From Lumbricus terrestris (Eukaryota; Annelida; Clitellata; Crassiclitellata; Lumbricidae): a DNA stretch of 64,000 nucleotides. Positions within the stretch are counted from its first letter, which is position 1, and each line of letters starts with the position of its first letter. A model generated the notes under the pieces. That model was given only the letters and a program-made list of their open reading frames with translations. It ran no database searches and had not been told where the DNA came from. Positions 14,418 through 29,629 of this stretch are shown here, piece after piece. The stretch spans positions 3,676,583-3,740,582 of the forward strand of contig OX457040.1 in assembly GCA_949752735.1 (NCBI GenBank), read 5' to 3'. The translations under genes were made by a program, and so were the position numbers.

Positions 14418-15304
14418 ATATTCTAATACAGGTGTCCAAATGCCATCAAGATTGTTCAACATGAATTGAAACCTGGTAGTAATTTTGAAGTTAAACCAAA
14501 GGACAAATTTGAACATAAATTTTCTTGTGAAGCTTAGGAAGAAAAAGAAGAAGCCGATGGTGAAGTAGAAGAAGAAGAAGACGAAGAAGAAGATGAAGAA
14601 GAAGAAGAAGAAGAAAAAGAAGAAGAAGAAGAGGGAAAGAAGAAGAAGATAAAGAAGAAAAAGAACAAGAAGAAGAGGAAGAACAAGAAGAAGAAGAAAA
14701 AGAAGAAGAAGAAGGAGAAGAAGAAGAAGGAGAAGAAGAAGAAAAAGAAGGAGTAGATGAAGATGATGATGAAGAAGAAGAAGAAGAAGAAGAAGAAGAA
14801 GAAGAAGAAGATGAAGAAGAAGAAGAAGAAGAAGAAGAAGAAAAAGAAGAAGAAGAAGAGGGAGAAGAAGAAGATAAAGAAGAAAAAGAACAAGAAGAAG
14901 AGGAAGAACAAGAAGAAGAAGAAAAAGAAGAAGAAGAAGGAGAAGAAGAAGAAGGAGAAGAAGAAGAAAAAGAAGGAGTAGATGAAGATGATGATGAAGA
15001 AGAAGAAGAAGAAGAAGAAGAAGAAGAAGAAGATGAAGAAGAAGAAGAGGAAGAAGAAAAAGAAGAAGAAGAAGAGGGAGAAGAAGAAGATAAAGAAGAA
15101 AAAGAACAAGAAGAAGAGGAAGAACAAGAAGAAGAAGAAAAAGAAGAAGAAGAAGGAGAAGAAGAAGAAGGAGAAGAAGAAGAAAAAGAAGGAGTAGATG
15201 AAGATGATGATGAAGAAGAATAAGAAGAAGGAGAAGAAGAAGAAGAAAAAGAAGAAGAAGAAGGAGAAGAAGAAGAAGGAGAAAAAAAGAAGGAGTAGAT
15301 GAAG

Positions 15305-15339
<35 letters not shown>

Positions 15340-15370
15340 GAAGAAGAAGAAGAAGAAGAAGAGATAGACT
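14418..15370 (+). repeat. GAA-rich array with ~220-bp higher-order units
   Basis: From 14537 the sequence is almost pure GAA with GAT, GGA and CAA variants. The block GTAGATGAAGATGATGATG recurs at 14753, 14978 and 15194 (225- and 216-bp steps), so whole units duplicated after point variants arose. The leader ATTCTAATACAGGTGTCC and GATTGTTCAACAT also precedes the GAA run at 63.3 kb, so this is one repeat family whose A/G-rich tail expanded. Long Lys/Glu and Leu/Phe frames here are artefacts. Confidence 0.92.
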
Positions 15371-15410
15371 TAGCTCTGAGAGTCATCCAATTGGTAGGAG
15401 TACTAAGCTA

Positions 15411-15520
15411 ATTGCAGTTTAACCTCACTGTCTGATTACACAGATTATTAGCGACGCCCTCCTTTTTTTATCCAGGCTTGGGACTGGCACTGACAGCGCG
15501 CAGCCAATTGCAGAGTTTAT
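15411..15520 (-). repeat. Interspersed repeat, family D
   Basis: TTGCAGTTTAACCTCACTGT, GCGACGCCCTCC and GGGACTGGCACTG: reverse copy. Confidence 0.75.
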
Positions 15521-16265
15521 ATCCAACTGCTTAGCAACATCATTTCCTAACCTTGACATAATAATATTGCGAGTGCGCTGATGGCCGTAAGATATTCAAA
15601 GCTGTCAAATTTTGAAATAAGCTCCAATAGAGACACCTTTAATAATGAGTCTTCATATTGAATAATTTAATTTTGGTTCACACAGTTATAAATGACTAGA
15701 TAACATATTATGTAGAAAATCGACTTCAAATAAATGACTGGCTCGCTTAGCTACATGTAATTTATTTTATAGTTTCGATGTAGATTCATATATTTTTTAA
15801 CCTGAGTATTCATTTTGTCACTGACATAGCGCAACCAGTGACGGAGTTTATATCCAACTGCTAGCAACATCCTGACCTTGACATAATAATAATACGAGTG
15901 TGCTGATGGCCGTCAGATATTCAAAGCTGTCAAATTTTGAAATTAGCTCGAATAAGACACCTTTAATAAAGTGTCTTTACGTGCAATAATATTTATTTTG
16001 GTTCACATTGTTATAAATAATACAAAAAACTGGCTTATTAAGTGCTGCAATATGCCAAGCAAATTTCTGTCCAGGGTAACAACCTCTGTTGTCATAGACC
16101 GTGGTCAAATCGGATCCTTCCATCCACAGTTATAAATGACTGGGTGACATATGTTGAACATTGACAGTAAATATATATTATGACTGACTCGCTTAGCTAC
16201 ATGCAATTTTTTATTGTTTCGATGAAGATTCATATATTTTTAAACCTGTGTATTCATTTTGTGCA
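15485..16265 (+). repeat. Tandem duplication (~340-bp unit, two copies)
   Basis: The text beginning GAGTTTATATCCAACTGC and running through GATATTCAAAGCTGTCAAAT and the ACACCTTTAATAA signature occurs at 15.51 and again at 15.85 kb. The second copy is longer because a family E repeat lies in it. Confidence 0.85.
16030..16133 (+). mobile_element. Family E short retroposon with target duplication
   Basis: CTGTCCAGGGTAACAACCTC, TTGTCATAGACCGTGG and CCTTCCATCC. The flanks are TTATAAATAA on the left and TTATAAATGA on the right, whereas the unoccupied tandem copy at about 15684 has TTATAAATGA once. That is an empty site for this insertion. Confidence 0.75.
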
Positions 16266-16283
16266 GAAATGAACGCTACATCA

Positions 16284-16636
16284 CAGTGGTTCCCAACCCG
16301 TGACCTGCGGGCGAAAAGGGGCCCTGTCATAGGTGTTTAATCAAGCTTGAAAAATGGCCCTCATCTCTCAAAGATTTAACAAATATATATGTCGAAAATT
16401 GACGGTTTGTACATGATAGAACACAATATTATTTCCTATTATACATTATTTTATTTTGATGTCTATAAATAACATCAAACATTCTAATTTGCTTTAATTA
16501 TTAAAAATGTATTGGCTTTTGGTTAATTAAATGTCATCCTTTTGGCACCATAATGTCCTACGACTAAAAAATTGGCCATCGTAACCTCCAACCTTGAAAA
16601 AGTGGCCCATAAGTAAAAAATAGCTGGGAACCACTG
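16284..16636. mobile_element. hAT-like non-autonomous element (353 bp)
   Basis: Left end CAGTGGTTCCCAACC and right end GGGAACCACTG are inverted repeats of the type seen in hAT (Charlie-like) elements. The 8-bp flanks (CTACATCA, CTCTATGC) match at only half the positions, so the duplication is decayed or the element was truncated. Confidence 0.7.
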
Positions 16637-17404
16637 CTCTATGCATTGGTTTATTGCAAGCTGTGATATCTCAAACCAAGCACAAAATCATGGGTTGGGG
16701 TGGTAACCAACCCCACCCTCTTGGTAGTCCATGTCACAAAAAAGCTTGTTAGCCTGAGGGTTAATGCCAGATGTAAAGCGATGGACCATGGCAATGCTGG
16801 AATAAAACAACTGGATGCCAAAGAAGCAGAAGGTTCTTGAATAAGTCGGTGCCCTGCGCTTGGCTTTCGAGTGGCGCTCTAGAGATATAGAGATTTTGAT
16901 TGCGATTGTGATAAGAGGTCTCGAAAACCCATATTATACATGTAGTTCATAGCTTCCGAATCTTGATTATCTTTCTATGCAGTGAATGCATTACTGTCAT
17001 CTAAAATTGCAATAATATCAGCCAGTTGCAATATTCCAAAGTGTATAATGGTGCCTAGCCTGGCAAGGTTAGGTAAGGTCCAATTGGCAGACACACTCTG
17101 TTGCTAGGCAACATGACTTGGTGACTATTTGCTGCCCGTGAGTGCAATGTAACTTCGAAGACGTAATCTGCTCTGTCGACCGAAATAATTATGTCGTTAA
17201 TTGGCGAAATTAAACACCTTTTATACGCCGAACACCTTGCATAATATCAAAATAATAATATTTGTACTTTAAATTGGTCGTTCTCGGTGAAATACAAAAT
17301 GTTTAACGAAGATGATTGTAGCATTGCCAAAGACTATAATAATAATAAGACACGTCTAATAAGAGCTCTCAAGGCCATACGTGTTAAACTACCAGATCAC
17401 GACC
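16637..17404. other. No gene seen
   Basis: Non-coding, with one ACACCTTTTATA-type signature near 17213. Confidence 0.5.
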
Positions 17405-17497
17405 TTTTGCTCACTTTCTGACAGTGCCAGTCCCAAGCCTGGATGAAGGGAAGGGCGTCGCTCAAGATCTTTGTCATCACACAGTGTCGTTAAACAG
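17405..17497 (+). repeat. Family D repeat, partial
   Basis: CAGTGCCAGTCCCAAGCCTGG, GGGCGTCGCT and CACAGTGTCGTTAAACAGTG: the right two-thirds of the family. Confidence 0.65.
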
Positions 17498-17603
17498 TGA
17501 CTAACCAGCCACACCATTCTGATCGCCTCCAATGCACGTCAGAAAGAACGAGGACGACACTATTTGTTTTTTGGTTTGTTTATCGACATACATTGAGACA
17601 TTT

Positions 17604-17757
17604 TAGGCTCTACTACTCAGAAGCGCTCTAAACTACATCGCAAGCACAGCATCTGATGACTTGATCAGGGTGCCTACGCGGTGGCTTGAAGTGGATTTGA
17701 ACCTGCAACCTTCCGGCTGCAAGCCACCGACGCCACCACTATACCACTGCGTCACAC
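17604..17757 (-). repeat. tRNA-derived SINE, family A (diverged)
   Basis: Minus-strand B box near 17695 (GGTTCAAATCC) and head CAGTGGTATAGTGGTGGCG. The body has deletions. Confidence 0.75.
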
Positions 17758-18103
17758 TTAGTCTAATCAACCTTTATACGACAAGATGTTGTTAAGAAGG
17801 ATCAAGCATTCATCGTCATCTTTGTCATTATCTGTAATATCACAAAATAATTTTTTTAATCCGCAACGTTGCTTATTTTTTAATTATTAGGTTCGCCCTC
17901 CAGCTTTATGCTATCTGTGGACTGGCACATGACATAATGTCGAAAGATATCATAAGTCTAAACACCTCTAATAAGAGATGTACACATTTTGCCATTTGTG
18001 CTTTGTATGAAGAAATGGTAGAAAATATAATCAATACTTTCACGAGGCGAGAATAAAACACCCTTAATACGAGTCCTGAAAAGCTATATAAGTCAATCTT
18101 ACG

Positions 18104-19554
18104 ATAAACCAGCATGTCATGTCATGTCATGTCGCCATCGTCGCATCGCGACGGTTGGCTACATGAATGGATCTTTAATGCCCAGAGTCTTCTGTCCCTT
18201 GTCGCGCTCATTAAGTCAGAGCCTACAAGTCCTGTCCAGTTCAGAACGTTGTCGATCCAAGATAACCTCGGCCTTCCTCGTCCTCGGTTCCCTTCCACAA
18301 AACCCGTCATGATGCTGCTTTCGATGCTATCGTTTTGCTGTCTCATGCTATGACCAAAATATCGAAGTTTTCGAATTTTGGTGTGGGCCAATAGTCCTCT
18401 TCTGGCTCCCGCTGACATATACACTTGTTCGTTGGTCATCATTTTTGTCCATGGAATTCTCATCAGCTTTCTGATACACTTGTTCTCAAATGCTTGAATT
18501 CGCTTTTCTTCATCCTTCTTCAGAGTCCATGCTTCGCATCCATACGTCGCTACTGGCCACACCAAAGCCTTCATCAACCGCAATTTGGTGTCGATGCTGA
18601 TTGATTTGTTCTTCCAAATCTTCGTCAATTTGGTCATGACAGTCATCCCCATGGCTAGCCTTGATTTAACTTCATTCACACAATTCCCATCTTTTGCTAT
18701 CCTGCTCCCTAAATATACAAAGGAGTTCACTTGTTCTAGTTTTTCCGTGCCCACCACCGTTTCGAGCACCTCCTCAGTATTCGTCATAACTTTCGTCTTT
18801 GTTACGTTGATCGACATGCCATATTCTTCTGCAGCACTTGCGACTTGTTTCACTAGTTCTTGCAGTTCTTCTGGTGTTGTGGCCAGTAGGACGATATCGT
18901 CTGCATATCTCAGATTGTTGATGGTTCTTCCGCCAATCCTGAATCCACCGGCGAAACCTGCTAGTGCCTTTCGCATGATTTGTTCTGCTAAAATGTTAAA
19001 CAGACATGGGGAGAGGTTGCAGCCCTGTCGAACACCTTTTTTAACCTTGAACCATGCCGAAGTGTGGTCGTCTGTTCTGACATTTGCCCGTTGTTGTCTG
19101 TACAAATTTCTTAGCAGCTGGACTAGATGAGGTGGAAAGCCCATTTCGAGCATGGTCAGCCATAGCTGATCGTGTCGGACCCTATCAAAGGCCTTAGTAA
19201 AGTCAATGAAACAAAAGTAGAGTGGTTGATTTCTTTCTCTTGCTTTCTCTATTATGATCCTGAGGTTCACAATCTGGTCTCTTGTACCTCTTCTTGGTCT
19301 AAAGCCCGCTTGTTCCTGGGCAATCTCCATTTCGAGCTTGTTTTGCATGCGGTCTAGCATAACGCGCAGCAAAATTTTGCTTGCGTGCGAGACCAGTGCG
19401 ATGGTTCTGTAATTGTCACATTGGAGCGGGTCACCCTTCTTGGGAAGTGGGATGAATGTTGATTGAGTCCATTCTTCCGGCCATACTCCGGTCTTCCACA
19501 CCTCCGTACATATCTCATGTAGTTTGGTCACTGTCATCTCTCATAAACCAGCAT
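18104..19554 (-). mobile_element. 5'-truncated RTE-type LINE, 12-bp target duplication
   Basis: Insertion 18116-19542 flanked by ATAAACCAGCAT at both ends (18104-18115, 19543-19554). One open frame of 471 codons (minus, 19537 to 18122) encodes the reverse transcriptase and C-terminal part of an RTE-clade ORF2. Visible motifs: PLPKKGDPLQCDNYRTIAL, GFRPRRGTRDQI, FIDFTKAFDRV, GVRQGCNLSPCLFN, then the catalytic YADD within NNLRYADDIVLLA, then TYGCEAWTL and RGRPRLSWID. The N-terminal endonuclease is missing, so this is a dead 5'-truncated copy; its first Met is simply the first one in the surviving frame. The 3' end is a short (ATGAC)4 tail, typical of RTE elements. The unbroken frame points to a recent insertion. 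Confidence 0.93.
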
Positions 19555-19798
19555 TGTATGTGAATTCAAGTATCATTGTCAGTTGCAGGATACGTATTGG
19601 GGAAAAGGATGTAGAACAGGAGAATTATAATTCTGCAAACTACGAAGTGATAGCAACAGATGACACATTTCAGAGGGAAAATCAAAAGAAGAAAGCACAA
19701 TGGGAAGGAGGCATTCTCAATGAGCAGAGAAATTGCGAAAAATCAAATAAATAGGGATTTGAGGAGACGGATAATAGAGATACTGATAATATCGGTTT

Positions 19799-19864
19799 TG
19801 TGTTTGACCCGAACAGCACTACACTCGATATTATGGAGTGCAGTGCTGTTCGAGTCAAACACAT
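19799..19864. repeat. Inverted repeat, ~28-bp arms, ~9-bp loop
   Basis: TGTGTTTGACCCGAACAGCA on the left pairs with its complement at 19836-19864, with two mismatches. Not linked to a gene. Confidence 0.85.
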
Positions 19865-19911
19865 GGACCATCAGCAATGACGATATACATGTACACAATT
19901 CATATACACAA

Positions 19912-20435
19912 TTCTTGTTGGCCTCCCCCTTGGGGTTCTGGGTCGGTTAGATCGGGTTCTGCGCTCTGCTGCCCGGCTCATTGGACGAATCCCTAAATTT
20001 TCCTCTGTTTCTACCTACATGCGTGATGTGCTGCATTGGTTGCCAATAGCCCAACGCATCCATTATCGAATTGCTGCCCTGGTCTCACGTTGTATCCTTG
20101 GTTGCGCTCCATCCTACCTGCGCATTCTTTGTCGCCCAGTCTCTGACATCGAAGCGCGTCGGGCCCTTCGCTCTGCTGCGAAGGGACAACTGCTTGTTCC
20201 ACGGGCTCGCTTGGCTACCAGACAATGTCGAGCCTTCTCGGTTGTGGGGCCGTCAATCTGGAATGACCTTCCCCCTAACCTCCATCTCCTCCACCTGACC
20301 AGTCAATCCTTATTCCTTAAGTCCCTTAAATCTTTTTTCTTTTGCCGTGGCTGGGCTGGGAGCGCCTCTGAGTAGTTTCTTGAAGGGGCGCTATATAAAT
20401 GCTAATAATGAATGAATGAATAATGAATACTGAGA
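19912..20435 (+). mobile_element. CR1/L2-like LINE 3' end with ATGA tail
   Basis: A frame from about 19912 reads RVLRSAARLIGRIPKF, then VLHWLPIAQRIHYRI, PRARLATRQCRAFSVVGPSI and stops at 20375. This is the conserved C-terminal segment of CR1/L2-type ORF2. The 3' UTR is short: GGGAGCGCCTCTGAGTAG, TTGAAGGGGCGCTATATAAA and the tail (ATGA)n. The frame is intact over this stretch but the reverse transcriptase is absent. Its 3' block is shared with SINE family A. It ends about 20 bp before the polymerase element's target duplication. Confidence 0.85.
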
Positions 20436-20449
20436 CTGGAGACATTCGA

Positions 20450-20455
20450 AGCGTG
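20450..20455 (+). repeat. 6-bp target site duplication, left (AGCGTG)
   Basis: AGCGTG immediately before the left TIR, repeated at 29313-29318 immediately after the right TIR. Six bases is the duplication length of Polinton-type integrase insertion. Confidence 0.88.
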
Positions 20456-20881
20456 AGTAGAGGAAATACGATGCAGTAAGCCCTCAACTTTTTCTAGCCC
20501 GTCACGTGACTGTATGACGTCATCTGTAATGTATACTCTCACTGAAGACCCTTGTTTTTGGCCCACTGGGCTGTAAATCGTCACGCTTCACTGATCACGC
20601 TCTTTGATCCTTTTGATCTTTTGTTCTTTTATATTATGATGATGATGATGATGATGATGAGATGCTGTAGGGATGCTGAAGGGGTGGGGAAGGGCTGGGG
20701 AAGGGGCTGGGGAAGGGGAAGGGCTTGGGAAGGGCATGCGCGCCCCTCCTCCCCCTAACCCTAACCCTAACCCTAACCCTAACCCTAACCCTCCCCCTCC
20801 CCTCTCCCTCCCCTCTCCCTCCCCTCCCCTCCCCGCTCTCCCTCTCCCCCTCCTCCATGCTTCGTCAGCGCATTTCGATTG
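20456..20881. repeat. Left terminal inverted repeat of the PolB element
   Basis: Starts AGTAGAGGAAATACGATG. In order: unique text with CACGTGACTG and TGACGTCAT, a (GAT)8 run, G-rich AAGGGGCTGGGG units, six CCCTAA units, C-rich CCCTCCCCTCTCC units, then TCCATGCTTCGTCAGC. It matches the right TIR almost perfectly apart from repeat counts. Confidence 0.93.
20753..20793 (-). repeat. Telomere-type (TTAGGG)6 inside left TIR
   Basis: Six perfect CCCTAA units on the plus strand, so the G-rich strand runs 5' to 3' toward the left end of the element, as at a chromosome end. About 300 bp from the terminus. Confidence 0.95.
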
Positions 20882-21200
20882 CACAGCTGATACAGAGGCT
20901 GACTCATTCTCAAATCATTTCTTTGCACTATAAGACGAGCGATATTTTAAAATTATAAGAGATACCTTTTGATTTTGACTCTCCCCCTCCTCCTCCACCA
21001 TGCTTGGTCAGCGCCTTTCGATTTTCAACAGCTGATACAGAGACTTAGTCATTCTCAAATCATTTCTTTGTACTATAAGACGAGCGATATTTTAAAATTA
21101 TAAGAGATACCTTTTAATTGTGACTCTCCCCTCCTCCACGCTTCATCAGCGCCTTTCGATTTTCATCAGCCGCTACAGTGTCTTAAATACGCACAATTTA
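20858..21200 (+). repeat. Subterminal tandem repeat, ~140-bp unit, 2.4 copies
   Basis: Units start CTCCATGCTTCGTCAGCGC, CACCATGCTTGGTCAGCGCC and CCACGCTTCATCAGCGCC and share TATAAGACGAGCGATATTTT and TAAAATTATAAGAGATACC. The first copy begins inside the TIR. A looser version of the ATAAGACG/AAATTATAAG text continues to about 21470. Confidence 0.88.
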
Positions 21201-21604
21201 TATGGCGCCACATGCACTAAAAGACATGTTCGATTTTTAAGAGGCTGTTTTGACTTGTATGGCATTCACCAGACAGCTCTTTTAAAACGGTAGATTTCTT
21301 TATAGGACATGCGTCGTAAGATGCGCACTATTTTTAAATTATAAGAGCCATGCTTCGATTTGTAAATTTCTGTTTTGGCTTGTGAGGAATTCATCAACCA
21401 ATTCTTTTAAAACGGTACTGTGCTTTGTAGGACATGGCCTATAAGACGAGGTATAGCTTAAAATTATAAGTTGCATGGGTCGATTTGTAAGATTCTGGTC
21501 ATTTCATTTTTGAGTTGTGTGCTATTCGCCAACTCTTACGAACAACTGAACGATTTTCTACTCTCGCGCAAGCTCATCTACTCTCGTCTGATCTCATCTG
21601 CAAT

Positions 21605-21958
21605 GGCCCAAGCATGCTTGGACTCGTCTGACCGGTATAATAGAATTATTCATCACACATCTGGCATAGCAGGCTCAGGACGCGCCAGCTGCTATATTCT
21701 GTCATCAGCAGCAGAATTCATGTCTAAGCATGCCTGGACGAGCCTGCATTTGTCTCATCTCGTCTGGACTCGTCTGCCTGGCATAATAGAATTAATCATC
21801 ATGCACCTGGCATTGCATCCTCAGGACGCACCAGATGCTAGAGCCTGACGTCAGCAGCAGAATTCATGGCCAAGCATGCCTGGACTCGTCCGACCGATAT
21901 AATAGAATTATTCACCCGCATCTGACGTAGCGTCCTCAGGGCGCCCCAGCTGCTAGAC
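21605..21958 (+). repeat. Second tandem repeat, ~115-bp unit, 3 copies
   Basis: Each unit carries AAGCATGCYTGGAC, ATAATAGAATTA, CTCAGGACGC and CAGCAGCAGAATTCATG. The middle copy has an extra ~30 bp. A 125-codon frame crossing it (21471-21848) has no recognisable domain and looks incidental. Confidence 0.88.
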
Positions 21959-21969
21959 TTAGTGACACC

Positions 21970-22050
21970 ACATATATTTAAAAGGCATAAAAGATGAATC
22001 TTTTACACATGATAGTACTTTTATTAATGCAACTACGAAAGATCTCATCA
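21970..22050 (+). other. Candidate promoter and first exon of the polymerase gene
   Basis: An A/T-rich box TATATTTAAAAGG (about 21973) lies 10-20 bp before an ATG at 21994. From there 19 codons (MNLLHMIVLLLMQLRKISS) run to a possible donor at 22051 (A|GTATTG). Splicing to the acceptor at 22283 keeps frame (phase 0). The exon is hydrophobic at its start. This is the only upstream ATG I found that can be joined in frame, but the donor is weak. Confidence 0.3.
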
Positions 22051-22283
22051 GTATTGTGGGAAGCTGCTCACATAGCCTTTATACATAAGGCTGACTTTTG
22101 TATACGGCAAAACATAGCATGGGAATTCTAATGAAATTGTATTGCTGATCGCGATTTCTTATATTAATACATAGTAAAATATTTTATTGTGAAACCTTCT
22201 TTAACACTATACTATTTTCTGTGCGACGATTCTTTTAAATCTTTAATATATGCATAATTTTCTCTCTTACATAAACTAATCAG

Positions 22284-27687
<5,404 letters not shown>

Positions 27688-27822
27688 GTAGAAATATAAT
27701 GTTCGTTACTATGTTTTAATTTGAAGACAGTATAAGTTGATTTGTAATGTGCTTAAAAGAATAGTTGCAGGAAAGAGACAGTTGTATTTATATGTCTGTG
27801 TGTATAAAGAAATTGTGTTGAA

Positions 27823-27846
27823 GGAAAAAAAAAAAAAAAAAAAAAA
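27823..27846 (+). repeat. A run in polymerase 3' UTR
   Basis: About 24 consecutive A residues, 140 bp after the stop codon. It could be a trace of a retrocopied end or simply a homopolymer. Confidence 0.7.
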
Positions 27847-27889
27847 TTAAATTTAACCTTGTGTTTGTTGATCACTTCACTAGCATACA

Positions 27890-27895
27890 AATAAA
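27890..27895 (+). terminator. Polyadenylation signal of the polymerase gene
   Basis: AATAAA 203 bp after the stop codon. It is the first canonical signal downstream. Confidence 0.7.
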
Positions 27896-27921
27896 AGCCA
27901 TGTTCCACATGTAACAAGATC

Positions 27922-27927
27922 TTTATT
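27922..27927 (-). terminator. Polyadenylation signal of the PC4-like gene
   Basis: TTTATT on the plus strand is AATAAA on the minus strand, 16 bp after that gene's stop. The two convergent transcripts must overlap or end within about 50 bp of each other. Confidence 0.7.
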
Positions 27928-27942
27928 CAGAAATATCTAGAT

Positions 27943-28657
27943 TTAAAGTCCGAAAGGATTACATTGAGTGCATGTTGCAGCGCCCAATTGATTTGCATGA
28001 TCTAAAGAACTATAGCAGGGCTTAGCGTTTTTTAGTTCTGGCAAATATTCATGCAGCATTTCAATTTTGAGTAGAAGGCTGGCCCATTCATCCAGACGTA
28101 GGGCGATGCCGCTGCGGGTTGGTCTCTCCTTGATTGAGTTTGGTGGTAGAAAGTATCGTCGAATATTCACACATCTGAATTCGTTGGAGATTGATGCATA
28201 GTAGCGGCCACCGAGATGTTGGTAGATATCAACAGATTGATTCGCTTTCATCAGTTGCACGTTTCTGTCCAATTCGTCCAGACAAGCTCGAAATCTCGCC
28301 CAAGCAGATGCGTTGAAGGATACCCCTTCTTGGTGGGATAGGTTTTGTCTCCATCTTCAGCATATTGACGAATGTGTACCATGAGCTCGTTCTTGTAGTA
28401 GCTGGCCGTCAGAAAACGATTGTTGCCTATCGCCTCTTTGAAATTCATAGCCTACAGAAGAAGAAAATAAGAGAAAGATATTGTTAGTTATATCGTAAAT
28501 GCATATATAAATGTTTATTCATACTGCACACAAAAAAAAAGTTCTTCAATATAGAGTTTAGAGAAAATTTCAAAATACTTACTGGAATTGGTATTAGAGA
28601 ACGTGTTGCAAGCATCTTCCGATCTTCCGCTGTAGTAAGCTGTAAATGTCGACACAT
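27943..28657 (-). CDS. Two-domain PC4-like ssDNA-binding protein, one frameshift
   Basis: Exon 1 is 28657-28583 (ATG at 28657, 25 codons, donor CCA|GTAAGT). Exon 2 starts at 28451 after TTCTGTAG and keeps frame (phase 0). Exon 2 shows two PC4-type folds: one around YKNELMVHIRQY with YPTKKG (~28400-28330), and one around RCVNIRRYFLPP, PTRSGIALRLDEW (~28180-28080). PC4 (p15) family proteins bind single-stranded DNA as a beta-sheet plus helix with KxGISL-type and W positions, which match here. Inside the first domain, at the four C's 28323-28326 (plus strand), one base appears to be missing: the upstream frame soon stops (28251) while the other frame carries the family's expected residues on. 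It is either a disabling deletion in a G run or a sequence error. Role inferred: single-strand binding during element replication, or transcription. Confidence 0.72.
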
Positions 28658-28698
28658 CGAAAATGAAATAGAAATGCTTCCAGTCTGTCCAAATGCCT

Positions 28699-28706
28699 CT
28701 TTTATA
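28699..28706 (-). promoter_or_regulatory. TATA box of the PC4-like gene
   Basis: TATAAAAG on the minus strand, 42 bp upstream of the ATG at 28657, leaving room for a start site about 25-30 bp downstream and a very short leader. Confidence 0.5.
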
Positions 28707-28863
28707 ATGCAAGTATTGCACAACCATAAGAAATGGCTGCATGTAAAAATAGCTTTTGGGAATTATAAGGGCCATGGGAACTTGTTGTGGGTTTTCTTGA
28801 ACAATCATGATGACTAAGCAGCTGTAGCAGCTGCTGTACAATGAGAATGACTAATCCGCAGTA

Positions 28864-29094
28864 CAATCGAAATGTGCTGACGAAGCATGGAGGAGGGGGA
28901 GAGGGAGAGCGGGGAGGGGAGGGGAGGGGAGGGAGAGGGGAGGGAGAGGGGAGGGGGAGGGTTAGGGTTAGGGTTAGGGTTAGGGTTAGGGGGAGGAGGG
29001 GCGCGCATGCCCTTCCCAAGCCCTTCCCAAGCCCTTCCCCTTCCCCAGCCCCTTCCCCAGCCCTTCCCCACCCCTTCAGCATCCCTACAGCATC

Positions 29095-29128
<34 letters not shown>

Positions 29129-29312
29129 AATACAAAAGAACAAAAGATCAAAAGGATCAAAGAGCGTGATCAGTGAAGCGTGACGATTTATAGCCCAGTG
29201 GGCCAAAAACAAGGGTCTTCAGTGAGAGTATACATTACAGATGACGTCATACAGTCACGTGACGGGCTAGAAAAAGTTGAGGGGCTTACTGCATCGTATT
29301 TCCTCTACTACT
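28864..29312. repeat. Right terminal inverted repeat of the PolB element
   Basis: Reverse complement of the left TIR with the same order of blocks: 11 rather than 8 GAT units, an extra GGGCTTGGGAA unit, and five rather than six telomere units. The extreme end read inward is AGTAGTAGAGG, one AGT triplet more than the left end. Confidence 0.93.
28958..28991 (+). repeat. Telomere-type (TTAGGG)5 inside right TIR
   Basis: Five perfect TTAGGG units, G-rich strand pointing to the right end of the element; about 320 bp from the terminus. Confidence 0.95.
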
Positions 29313-29318
29313 AGCGTG
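29313..29318 (+). repeat. 6-bp target site duplication, right (AGCGTG)
   Basis: Directly follows CCTCTACTACT, the right end of the element, and equals the left copy. Confidence 0.88.
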
Positions 29319-29354
29319 GTTACGGAGAAATTACTACAATGCTGCTGTGTGGTG

Positions 29355-29462
29355 AACTCCGCCACTGGTTGCACTCTGCCAGTGCCAGTCCAATGCGTGG
29401 ATAAAGGAGGAGGGCACCGATAATGATCCCTTTTGTCGCACAGTGACGTTAAACTGCAATAC
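29355..29462 (+). repeat. Interspersed repeat, family D
   Basis: AACTCCGCCACTGGTTGCAC, CAGTGCCAGTCC and CACAGTGACGTTAAACTGCAA. Confidence 0.8.
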
Positions 29463-29477
29463 CGGTACTGCATGATG

Positions 29478-29560
29478 CTGCTATATATGCCAAACAAGTT
29501 TTGGTCGGCATCATCGTCCTTTGATGTCACAAGCAGTCGTTAAACTCTGGATACAGCCAT
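29478..29560 (+). repeat. Family E repeat, very diverged
   Basis: ATATGCCAAACAAGTTTTGG, TTGATGTCACAAGCAGTCGT and GATACAGCCATCCAT. It links the family E layout with the GATGTC...CGTTAAAC signature. Confidence 0.5.
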
Positions 29561-29629
29561 CCATAATTATATTGTCGTACCTGATCTGCATATTGTACTT
29601 ATTTATTCATTTATTTATCCATTTATATA

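Noticed and set aside
14406..15386. A 326-codon Leu-rich frame and Lys-rich frames
   Set aside because: Products of the GAA-rich array.
21471..21848. 125-codon frame between left TIR and polymerase gene
   Set aside because: It lies across the 115-bp tandem repeat, shows no domain, and the repeat copies do not keep one frame.
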